Shown here one piece after another: positions 1 to 5,374 of a stretch of 9,821 nt of DNA. The position numbers and the translations under genes were made by a program. Origin of the DNA: Dehalococcoidia bacterium. Its GTDB lineage: Bacteria > Chloroflexota > Dehalococcoidia > Dehalococcoidales > W693. The stretch is taken from the NCBI GenBank assembly GCA_011170385.1, contig DUFE01000079.1, positions 1 through 9,821 of the forward strand. The letters run 5' to 3'. The notes under the pieces are model-generated. The model was not told the origin of the DNA and ran no database searches. It saw nothing but the letters and a program-made list of their open reading frames with translations. The stretch's first letter is position 1. Each line of letters begins with the position of its first letter.

Positions 1-1595
1 AGCACTCCACCTTTAATCTGGTCGACAAACTGGAAACCACCACCGCGCTCCAGGGGCTCTATTTTAATACATACGTGCCCGTACTGGCCGCGTCCTCCTG
101 TCTGGCGGATGAACTTACCCTCGGCTTCGACCGGGCAGGTTACTGTCTCTTTATAGGCTACTCTGGGATTGCCTACCTTGGCCGCCGCCTTGTATTCGCT
201 AAGCAACCGGTTAACGATAACCTCCAGGTGGAGCTCGCCCATACCGGAGATAACCGTCTGACCCGTCTCCTCATTATAGCTTACTTTGAATGTCGGATCT
301 TCCTCTGCCAGCCTTTGCAGGGCTTCACCAAGTCGGTCGCGGTCGGCTATGGTTCTGGGCTCGATGGCAACAGATAGCACTGGTTCCGGGAAGCGAATCG
401 ATTCTAACACTACCTGCTGGGTAGAGTCGCAAAGGGTGTCGCCGGTGAAGGTGTTTTTAAGGCTCAAGGTGGCTACGATAGACCCGGTGTCAGCTATGTT
501 AACCTCTTCGTAGCGGTTGGCATGCATCAATTGCAGCCGCCCGATACGCTCTTTTACACCCCGTGTAGAGTTGAATATTTGAGACCCGGCTTTAACCCTG
601 CCCGAGTATACCCTCAAGTAGACCAGCCGACCCATAAACGGGTCGGCGACCACCTTGAAAGCCAGAGCAGAGAAGGGTGCTTCGTCACTGGCGGGACGGG
701 TTACCTCGGTGTTCTTTCTGGTTTCGATAGCCCGTACCGGCGGCATATCCGCCGGGGAGGGCAGGTAATCTATAATAGAGTCAAGCAGTAGCTTGACTCC
801 CTTGTTCTTAAGCGCCGTTCCACATAGAACGGGGATGCCCTTGTTAGCCAGTGTTACCCGTCTCAAGGCGGCTTTGATATCGTTTGTCGGGATACTCTTG
901 TTCTCCAAGTAGGCGGCCAGGATTTCGTCATCTTCTTCAGCCAGCCTTTCGATAAGCGTCCGGCGATATTCTTCGCATTTTATATTGTAGGATGAGTGGA
1001 TGTCCGTCTCTTTCGGCGCCGATTCGGGGTCGCTATCGAGCAGCCAAGCCTTGCCTTCGATTAGGTCAATAACCCCCTCAAACCCGTCCTCTTTGCCCAG
1101 TGGCAGCTGCACCGCCAGCGCTCTGGCGTGCAGACGTTCCTCTATCATGGCCAGGCAGCGTTCGAAGTTAGCGCCCACCCGGTCCATCTTGTTGATGAAA
1201 CAGATGCGGGGTACCCCATATCTGTCCGCTTGGCGCCATACCGTTTCCGACTGGGCTTCGACGCCGGCGACGGCATCGAAAACAACCACTCCGCCGTCCA
1301 GCACTCGCAGGCTGCGCTCCACTTCGGCGGTAAAGTCGACGTGCCCCGGCGTGTCGATGATATTGATGCGGTGGTCCTTCCAGTGGCAGGTGGTAGCCGC
1401 CGAGGTAATGGTAATCCCCCGTTGCCTTTCCTGCTCCATCCAGTCCATTACCGTGGTGCCATCGTCCACCTGGCCAATCTTGTAGGTACGACCGGTGTGG
1501 TAGAGTATCCGTTCGGTAACGGTAGTCTTTCCGGCGTCAATATGGGCAATAATACCAATATTGCGTATACTATCTAATGGAAAACTTCTGGGCAT
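1..1595 (-). CDS. fusA: Translation elongation factor G (EF-G), 3' end outside window
   Basis: GTPase that drives tRNA-mRNA translocation on the ribosome and acts in ribosome recycling; cytoplasmic. About 531 of the roughly 690-700 residues usual for the family are present. Visible G-domain motifs are AHIDAGKTT (residues 17-25), RGITI (59-63, switch I), DTPGH (81-85, with the catalytic His) and NKMD (135-138). Domains II and III follow, then the start of domain IV (AKVGNPRVAYKETV, then RQTGGRGQYGHV), and the frame runs off the left edge. The start chosen is ATG 1595 (MPRSFPLDSIRNIG): GAGAGG at 1604-1609 lies 8 nt upstream, whereas the alternative in-frame ATG at 1601 is only 2 nt from it. It is the third gene of the str operon, 73 nt after rpsG. 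No frameshift or missing G motif was seen. Confidence 0.97.
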   Translation of the reverse strand, partial: MPRSFPLDSIRNIGIIAHIDAGKTTVTERILYHTGRTYKIGQVDDGTTVMDWMEQERQRGITITSAATTCHWKDHRINIIDTPGHVDFTAEVERSLRVLDGGVVVFDAVAGVEAQSETVWRQADRYGVPRICFINKMDRVGANFERCLAMIEERLHARALAVQLPLGKEDGFEGVIDLIEGKAWLLDSDPESAPKETDIHSSYNIKCEEYRRTLIERLAEEDDEILAAYLENKSIPTNDIKAALRRVTLANKGIPVLCGTALKNKGVKLLLDSIIDYLPSPADMPPVRAIETRKNTEVTRPASDEAPFSALAFKVVADPFMGRLVYLRVYSGRVKAGSQIFNSTRGVKERIGRLQLMHANRYEEVNIADTGSIVATLSLKNTFTGDTLCDSTQQVVLESIRFPEPVLSVAIEPRTIADRDRLGEALQRLAEEDPTFKVSYNEETGQTVISGMGELHLEVIVNRLLSEYKAAAKVGNPRVAYKETVTCPVEAEGKFIRQTGGRGQYGHVCIKIEPLERGGGFQFVDQIKGGV

Positions 1596-1603
1596 AACCA
1601 TAG

Positions 1604-1609
1604 CCTCTC
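1604..1609 (-). promoter_or_regulatory. fusA ribosome binding site that decides the start
   Basis: GAGAGG on the minus strand, 8 nt before ATG 1595 but only 2 nt before the upstream in-frame ATG at 1601. Normal Shine-Dalgarno spacing therefore favours 1595, which also gives the familiar EF-G N-terminus of a short tail before RNIGIIAHID. Confidence 0.7.
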
Positions 1610-1668
1610 TCAACCCTGCCGTTAGCGGCTTTTTATCAATTAATTTGGTATTTATAGCCTGCAACCTC

Positions 1669-2139
1669 TCACCATCTATAGTGGGCGAAAGCCCGGTTAG
1701 CTTCAGCCATCTTGTGGGTGTCCTCGCGTTTTTTGACTGCTGCTCCCTGCCCCTTTGAGGCATCGATTAGCTCTGATGCCAGCTTTTCTGCCATCGACTT
1801 ACCGGCTCTGGCTCTGGCTGACTTGAGTAGCCAGCGAATCGCTAGAGCGATATTACGTCCCGGTCTTACTTCCACCGGTACCTGGTAAGTGGCGCCGCCG
1901 ACACGGCGGGGCTTTACCTCGAGCAGGGGAGTAGTATTACGCACCGCCGACTCCAGAACGCTTATCGGCTCCTTGCCTTCGCTCTTGTCTATAATCTCCA
2001 GGGCCTGGTAGACGATTCTCTCGGCTGTCGTCTTCTTACCATTGAGCATCACCTTGTTGACCAGCCTGGATATAGTTATGTTACCGTACTTGGTGTCCGG
2101 AATTACCTCTCTTTTTCTGATTGCTGCTCGTCTTGGCAT
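1669..2139 (-). CDS. rpsG: 30S ribosomal protein uS7 (S7)
   Basis: Primary 16S rRNA-binding protein that organises the 3' major domain (head) of the 30S subunit. The 156-residue product begins MPRRAAIRKREV, contains the family block PLLEVKPRRVGGATYQVPVEV (about residues 73-93) followed by the basic LAIRWLL segment, and ends MAEANRAFAHYRW, the usual C-terminus of the short bacterial form. The frame is open upstream to 2226, but those 29 residues overlap rpsL and do not resemble uS7, so ATG 2139 was chosen. It starts 7 nt after the rpsL stop; the GAGGAG formed by the last rpsL codons serves as its ribosome binding site, so translation of the two genes is probably coupled. In E. coli S7 represses its own operon by binding the rpsL-rpsG junction; the 7-nt junction here leaves little room for that structure. 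Confidence 0.97.
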   Translation of the reverse strand: MPRRAAIRKREVIPDTKYGNITISRLVNKVMLNGKKTTAERIVYQALEIIDKSEGKEPISVLESAVRNTTPLLEVKPRRVGGATYQVPVEVRPGRNIALAIRWLLKSARARAGKSMAEKLASELIDASKGQGAAVKKREDTHKMAEANRAFAHYRW

Positions 2140-2146
2140 GTCTTTC

Positions 2147-2581
2147 CTACTCCTCGGCTGCGGAGGTTTTCTTAGCACGCTTACTGCCGTATTTGCTGCG
2201 TCCCTGGCGGCGGTTGGCGACACCACTGGTGTCCAGTGTGCCCCTTACAATGTGATAGCGGACACCGGGTAGATCCGGCACCCGCCCTCCACGAATCAAC
2301 ACCATAGAGTGCTCCTGAAGCTCGTGCCCTTCACCGGGGATGTAAGCCGTTACCTCCATACTGTTGGATAGCCTTACCCTGGCTATCTTGCGCAATGCCG
2401 AGTTGGGCTTCTTGGGTGTGGTCGTCTTTACCTGCACGCAGACGCCCCGCTTCTGCGGTGAGCCGGCTCCGCGTACTACCCTGTTCTTCAGAGCGTTATA
2501 GGTGAAACGAAGCGCCGGCGTGTGAGCCTTCTTGGCGATCTTTTTACGCCCTTTACGAACCAGTTGATTAACAGTGGGCAA
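2147..2581 (-). CDS. rpsL: 30S ribosomal protein uS12 (S12)
   Basis: Component of the decoding centre at the 30S subunit interface, involved in decoding accuracy and the target region of streptomycin-resistance mutations. The 144-residue product begins MPTVNQLVRKGRKK and carries TTPKKPNSALRK (residues 54-65), GEGHELQEHS (83-92) and the loop GGRVPDLPGVRYH (98-110). The start is TTG 2581: it gives the canonical MPTVNQ N-terminus and has GGAGG 6 nt upstream. The frame also opens at another TTG at 2611, but those 10 extra residues are translated from the ribosome-binding-site region and touch a leader hairpin. Two oddities are visible: about 13 extra residues compared with E. coli between TPALR and SPQKRGVC, and Pro at residue 102, where E. 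coli has Lys87/88. The Lys of the KPNS motif is kept. First gene of the str operon. Confidence 0.96.
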   Translation of the reverse strand: MPTVNQLVRKGRKKIAKKAHTPALRFTYNALKNRVVRGAGSPQKRGVCVQVKTTTPKKPNSALRKIARVRLSNSMEVTAYIPGEGHELQEHSMVLIRGGRVPDLPGVRYHIVRGTLDTSGVANRRQGRSKYGSKRAKKTSAAEE

Positions 2582-2585
2582 AACA

Positions 2586-2593
2586 CCCCTCCC
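2586..2593 (-). promoter_or_regulatory. rpsL ribosome binding site supporting a TTG start
   Basis: GGGAGGGG on the minus strand. Its GGAGG core ends 6 nt before TTG 2581, which is good Shine-Dalgarno spacing. This strong site explains how a TTG codon can serve as the start of a highly expressed ribosomal protein gene, and it argues against the upstream in-frame TTG at 2611. Confidence 0.75.
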
Positions 2594-2610
2594 TTTTCTA
2601 GACAATTTCA

Positions 2611-2634
2611 AAGGATGAGCCTTAGCTCATCCTT
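2611..2634 (-). promoter_or_regulatory. Perfect hairpin in the str operon leader
   Basis: A 10-bp perfect inverted repeat (AAGGATGAGC / GCTCATCCTT) with a 4-nt loop sits 30 nt upstream of the rpsL start, inside the predicted 5' untranslated leader. On the transcribed strand it is followed by TTTGAAATTG rather than a run of T, so it is not a convincing terminator. It could be an mRNA stabiliser or a binding site for a ribosomal protein that autoregulates the operon; the sequence does not decide. CCUUU at the 3' arm could instead pair with AAAGG at the rpsL ribosome binding site, which would be an alternative fold. Confidence 0.6.
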
Positions 2635-2709
2635 CATAAGCCAAACGAATTAATCGGAACTTATAGCCCAATCAATAAACGTAGCTGAAGTGGCTATCAA
2701 CAGCCATTT

Positions 2710-2739
2710 AGTCTAGCATAAACAAAATATAGATGTCAA
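2710..2739 (-). promoter_or_regulatory. Sigma-70-type promoter of the str operon
   Basis: On the minus strand a perfect -35 TTGACA (2734-2739) is followed by an 18-nt spacer and TAGACT (2710-2715) as the -10. TGC immediately before the -10 gives an extended -10 TGN motif. Transcription would start near 2703 and leave a leader of about 120 nt before rpsL. The -10 matches the consensus at four of six positions. It is the only strong promoter-like match seen in the right place for rpsL-rpsG-fusA. Confidence 0.65.
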
Positions 2740-2952
2740 CAGCTATAATTTACGATTAAATTGATAGTTAAAATAACCCCTCAGCCTATCCATAATTAAC
2801 TTTACTTCCCACCCTACCCCCTGGTAATTACCTCCCCCTATCTGCGCCTGTCTCCCCCTTCTATGCTTGATATGCCTACTCAAATCCGCCTTCGGTAAAC
2901 AATGAAGGAAGGGTGTTCATTAAAAAGAAAGCGGAAACATTAACAACGGTGG
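2740..2952. other. Non-coding spacer between divergent promoters
   Basis: No credible coding frame is seen on either strand. The plus strand is pyrimidine-rich and carries spaced C-rich boxes: CTACCCCCT (2814-2822), CTCCCCCT (2832-2839) and CTCCCCCT (2852-2859). A perfect 10-bp palindrome, GGTAATTACC, lies at 2823-2832. These could be protein-binding sites between the two promoters, but nothing identifies a factor. An A-rich stretch (about 2920-2947) just upstream of the aro -35 could act as an UP element. Confidence 0.5.
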
Positions 2953-2981
2953 TTGACAAGTATCCCGCCCCGTGTTATATT
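2953..2981 (+). promoter_or_regulatory. Sigma-70-type promoter of the aro operon
   Basis: TTGACA (2953-2958), a 17-nt spacer and TATATT (2976-2981): a perfect -35, a five-of-six -10 and optimal spacing. Transcription would start near 2988, about 20 nt upstream of the leader peptide start codon and about 230 nt upstream of aroF. The strength of the match fits a promoter that fires readily and is then governed downstream by the attenuator. Confidence 0.8.
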
Positions 2982-3008
2982 TCTGTCAAAGGAAAACGAG
3001 ATAAGAAA

Positions 3009-3101
3009 ATGATAGCTATTGCCAGCCCCTGTGGAATGAACTATTATGCGTATTTCACATTTACCTGGCACTTTACTGTGCCTGGGGGGTTTTCGGCTTG
3101 A
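3009..3101 (+). CDS. Aromatic amino acid leader peptide of the aro operon
   Basis: A 30-residue ORF, ATG 3009 to TGA 3099-3101, whose translation probably matters more than its product. Residues 12-22 read YYAYFTFTWHF: three Tyr (TAT at 3042, 3045, 3051), three Phe (3054, 3060, 3072) and one Trp (3066) in eleven codons, with a fourth Phe at residue 28. That density of the pathway's three end products is the hallmark of attenuator leader peptides such as those of E. coli trp and pheA. The ORF lies between the aro promoter and an intrinsic terminator, and its stop codon falls 6 nt after the antiterminator strand. The ribosome binding site is weak (GAG at 2998-3000, 8 nt upstream; AAGGA farther away). 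The frame is open back to GTG 2913, but that extension would cross the promoter, so ATG 3009 was chosen. A second in-frame ATG lies at 3036 without a usable Shine-Dalgarno. Confidence 0.85.
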   Translation: MIAIASPCGMNYYAYFTFTWHFTVPGGFSA

Positions 3102-3157
3102 GATTTTAAGCATAAATCATAGTAAATCAACAAAATCCCCCAGGCGGGGGATTTTTT
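3064..3157 (+). promoter_or_regulatory. Ribosome-mediated transcription attenuator of the aro operon
   Basis: Four RNA segments form alternative helices. Segment 1 (3064-3071) pairs with segment 2 (3078-3085): GGCAC/GTGCC plus two C-G pairs across a U-U mismatch, overlying the Thr-Trp-His and Val-Pro codons of the leader peptide. Segment 2 extended (3080-3093) pairs with segment 3 (3132-3145) in 14 consecutive pairs with one G-U: the antiterminator. Segment 3 (3132-3141) pairs with segment 4 (3146-3155): the terminator. A ribosome stalled at Phe18 or Trp20 would cover segment 1 and leave segment 2 free to block the terminator. A ribosome that reaches the stop codon (3099-3101) would cover segment 2 and let the terminator form. 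The predicted result is transcription of aroF-aroC only when charged aromatic tRNAs are scarce. The structures are seen in the sequence; the mechanism is inferred from known trp/phe attenuators. Confidence 0.85.
3132..3157 (+). terminator. Intrinsic terminator acting as attenuator
   Basis: A 10-bp perfect stem, AAAATCCCCC (3132-3141) against GGGGGATTTT (3146-3155), loop AGGC, with six consecutive T at 3152-3157. The five G-C pairs next to the loop and the U run are typical of a Rho-independent terminator. It sits between a strong promoter and aroF with no gene ending before it, so it must act on the aro leader transcript. Confidence 0.9.
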
Positions 3158-3167
3158 ATTGGTAAAA

Positions 3168-3184
3168 GATAGCCGGGGGCTATC
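3168..3184 (+). repeat. Small perfect hairpin before the aroF ribosome binding site
   Basis: GATAGCC / GGCTATC with loop GGG, a 7-bp perfect stem 10 nt after the attenuator's T run and 22 nt before the aroF Shine-Dalgarno. There is no T run after it. It may shield or stabilise the 5' end of read-through transcripts; its GGGGG (3175-3179) could also compete for the C-run of the attenuator. The function is unknown. Confidence 0.5.
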
Positions 3185-3217
3185 GTACAAATAAACAAAG
3201 AATAATGGAGGGAAAGG

Positions 3218-4294
3218 ATGATTATAATGGAAAAGGATGCTACACAGGAACAGATAAAATACGTCGTCGATGAGGTGAAGAAACACGGACTGCGGGCTGA
3301 CATCTCCCGGGGGGAGTTCAGAACGATAATCGGCTTGGTCGGCGATGAAAGTCGTATATCCTTTGCCCACCTGGCGGCTCTGCCGGGTGTCAAAGAAGCC
3401 AGGATGGTGGAAACACCCTACAAGCTCATCAGCCGGGAGTATAGCGAGCTATTCGAGGGCAAAGATGAAAGCCATGTTATTGAGGTGGGCGATGTCAAGA
3501 TCGGCGGTGACGAGCCGGTGTTTATCGCCGGACCTTGTGCTATAGAGAGCAAAGCACAGCTATTTCGAATTGCCGAGGAGGTTAAAAGAGCCGGGGCTCA
3601 CGTTTTGAGGGGTGGCATCTTCAAACCGAGGAGTTCGGTGCACTCCTTTCAGGGATTGGGCTCTCTGGGCAGCGAGGAAGCCACAGAAGCGTTAACCTGG
3701 CTACACGACGCCGGTCAGAGGTTCGGAATGCCGGTGATTACCGAGGTCAGGGGGGAATCGCAGGTTGACCTGATAGCCGAATATGTGGATATACTGCAGA
3801 TAGGCGCTAGGAATATGTATCACCAAGATATGCTAAGTCGTATCGCTAGGAAGGGCAAGCCAGTCCTCTTTAAGAGGCACTTCGGCGCCAGCGTGGAGGA
3901 GCTTCTCTCCTTCTCCGAGTACATTGCCGCCGAGGGCAACAAGGACATAATCCTCTGCGAGCGCGGGATTGTCCCTGTAGGCAAGGGTAAAAGCTATACC
4001 AGATACACCCTCGACTTGGCGGCGGTGCCGGTGGTGCAGAAGGAGACCTATTTACCGATAATTGTCGACCCCAGCCACGCCGCCGGACGCCGCGATCTGA
4101 TATACAGTATGAGCTGTGCTGCCATCGCCATCGGTGCCAGCGGTTTGGTAATTGAGGTACACTATAACCCAGCGGAAGCGCTGGTTGATGCTCAACAGAT
4201 GATAACCCCCAGCGAGCTGGGTAGAGTTATCGAAACCTGTAAGCAGATCAACAGGGTAGTGGCAGCCGGAAAGAAGAAGGTTATAGCGGCGTAA
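3218..4294 (+). CDS. aroF: 3-deoxy-7-phosphoheptulonate (DAHP) synthase, type I-beta with regulatory domain
   Basis: Condenses phosphoenolpyruvate and erythrose-4-phosphate to DAHP, the entry step of the shikimate pathway. The 358 residues divide into an N-terminal ferredoxin-like domain (about 1-72) and a TIM-barrel catalytic domain. The layout matches the Thermotoga maritima enzyme, in which the N-domain mediates Tyr and Phe inhibition. Motifs: GPCAIES (105-111), KPRS (136-139), QIGARN (194-199), KPVLFKR (214-220), DPSH (284-287) and EVH (313-315). Predicted metal ligands are Cys107, His287, Glu313 and Asp324. ATG 3218 was chosen because GGAGG (3207-3211) lies 6 nt upstream. Some loops differ from the usual consensus (SVHSFQG, NMYHQDML, KRHFGA, and a longer segment after CERGI). 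First gene after the attenuator. The symbol aroF is a convention; aroG or aroH could equally be used. Confidence 0.93.
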   Translation: MIIMEKDATQEQIKYVVDEVKKHGLRADISRGEFRTIIGLVGDESRISFAHLAALPGVKEARMVETPYKLISREYSELFEGKDESHVIEVGDVKIGGDEPVFIAGPCAIESKAQLFRIAEEVKRAGAHVLRGGIFKPRSSVHSFQGLGSLGSEEATEALTWLHDAGQRFGMPVITEVRGESQVDLIAEYVDILQIGARNMYHQDMLSRIARKGKPVLFKRHFGASVEELLSFSEYIAAEGNKDIILCERGIVPVGKGKSYTRYTLDLAAVPVVQKETYLPIIVDPSHAAGRRDLIYSMSCAAIAIGASGLVIEVHYNPAEALVDAQQMITPSELGRVIETCKQINRVVAAGKKKVIAA

Positions 4295-5373
4295 TGTGGA
4301 TGAAGGACATAAAGGTAGACCTCGCAGACAGGAGCTACCGGGTTATCATCGGCGCTGGCGTGCTTAAAGAGACGGGCACCAGTTTGAAAGAGATCGGCTT
4401 CGGTGGCAGGCTGGTGGTTATCACCAACCCCGTTGTGCGGGAACTATACGGCGATGGTCTGAAAAAGAGCCTGGTGGCTGAAGGATTCGAGGTGGATATT
4501 CTGACCGTTCCAGATGGTGAGGAGTACAAGTCGCTGGATGTCGCTGGCGGGCTATATAACGAGCTTACCGCCATCTACACCGAGCGGGCGACGCCGATAC
4601 TTGCGCTGGGAGGTGGTGTCATCGGCGACCTGGCGGGCTTTGTGGCTGCTACCTATCTCAGGGGAGTGCCATTGATACAGATGCCGACCACGCTGCTGGC
4701 GCAGGTGGATAGCAGCATCGGCGGTAAGGTGGCGGTCAACCACGGGCAACTGAAAAATAAAATCGGTGCTTTCTACCAGCCGTGGCTGGTGCTGTCCGAT
4801 ACGTCGGTGCTGAAAACGCTGCCGCCGTCGGAGTTTGCTAACGGAATGGCGGAGGTAATCAAGAGCGCTGTTATCCGGGACAAAGAGCTCTTTGCCTTTG
4901 TAGAGGCTAATATCGATAAGATAATGGCGCAGGATGAAGCAGCGCTGGAGGAGGTCATCTTCCGCTCAGCGGCGATCAAAGCCAGGGTGGTAGAGCAGGA
5001 CGAGATCGACCTGGGCTTGAGGAATATCCTCAACTTCGGCCATACGGTGGGCCACGCTATCGAGACCGTCTCCGATTTCGGGGTGGGACACGGGCAGGCA
5101 GTAGCTATGGGGATGGTAGCGGCAGGTGAAATCGCCCGCAGGAAGGGTGTCTTTGAGGAAGAAGAGCTGTTGAGGTTGAAGGGTGTAATTAAAGCTGCTG
5201 GTCTGCCGGTAGAAATACCTGAAATGGATGCTAGAAAGCTGATAGAAGCAATGCAGCACGATAAGAAGATTATCGGTGGCAGGGTAAGGTTCGTTCTGTC
5301 ACGGGCGATAGGCGATGTCTTCATTACCGACGAGGTTGACCTGTCACTGGTGAAGGAGGTCTTGGGAGGGTGA
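4294..5373 (+). CDS. aroB: 3-dehydroquinate synthase
   Basis: Converts DAHP to 3-dehydroquinate, the second pathway step, using NAD and a divalent metal (usually zinc). The 359-residue length is normal. Visible motifs: PDGEEYKS (73-80), the NAD-binding GGGVIGDLAGFVA (106-118), the PTTLLAQVDSSIGGK block (131-145) and MAEVIK (185-190). Metal ligands are predicted at Glu187, His250 (NFGHTVGH) and His266 (GHGQAVAMG). The start ATG overlaps the aroF stop by one base (TAATG), which implies coupled translation. A second in-frame ATG at 4300 would give the more usual MKDIKV start and cannot be excluded, since neither has a strong Shine-Dalgarno. Confidence 0.96.
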   Translation: MWMKDIKVDLADRSYRVIIGAGVLKETGTSLKEIGFGGRLVVITNPVVRELYGDGLKKSLVAEGFEVDILTVPDGEEYKSLDVAGGLYNELTAIYTERATPILALGGGVIGDLAGFVAATYLRGVPLIQMPTTLLAQVDSSIGGKVAVNHGQLKNKIGAFYQPWLVLSDTSVLKTLPPSEFANGMAEVIKSAVIRDKELFAFVEANIDKIMAQDEAALEEVIFRSAAIKARVVEQDEIDLGLRNILNFGHTVGHAIETVSDFGVGHGQAVAMGMVAAGEIARRKGVFEEEELLRLKGVIKAAGLPVEIPEMDARKLIEAMQHDKKIIGGRVRFVLSRAIGDVFITDEVDLSLVKEVLGG

Positions 5374-5374
5374 T

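Noticed and set aside
1000..1577. Plus-strand frames of 149 and 161 codons
   Set aside because: They lie opposite the GTPase domain of fusA, which is unmistakable on the minus strand (AHIDAGKTT, DTPGH, NKMD).
1618..1634. GCCG-TTAG-CGGC followed by TTTTT on the plus strand, like a small terminator
   Set aside because: The stem is only 4 bp and no plus-strand gene ends here. It lies in the rpsG-fusA spacer, where a plus-strand terminator has no evident role.
2608..2637. Nine-codon minus-strand ORF (MKDELRLIL) within the str leader hairpin
   Set aside because: No Shine-Dalgarno precedes its ATG, and its residues show no meaningful bias; it is probably a chance product of the inverted repeat.
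2913..3101. 62-codon frame beginning at GTG 2913
   Set aside because: It crosses the aro promoter (-35 2953, -10 2976), so its first half would not be in the transcript. Only the part from ATG 3009 is credible, as the leader peptide.
2903..3217. T-box riboswitch upstream of aroF
   Set aside because: No T-box sequence (AGGGTGGNACCGCG type) or Stem I layout was found. The aromatic codon run and the 1:2:3:4 pairing fit ribosome-mediated attenuation better.
4773..5324. 183-codon minus-strand frame inside aroB
   Set aside because: It is antisense to a clear aroB, has Ser/Ala/Ile-rich composition typical of reverse-complement shadows, and no family resemblance.
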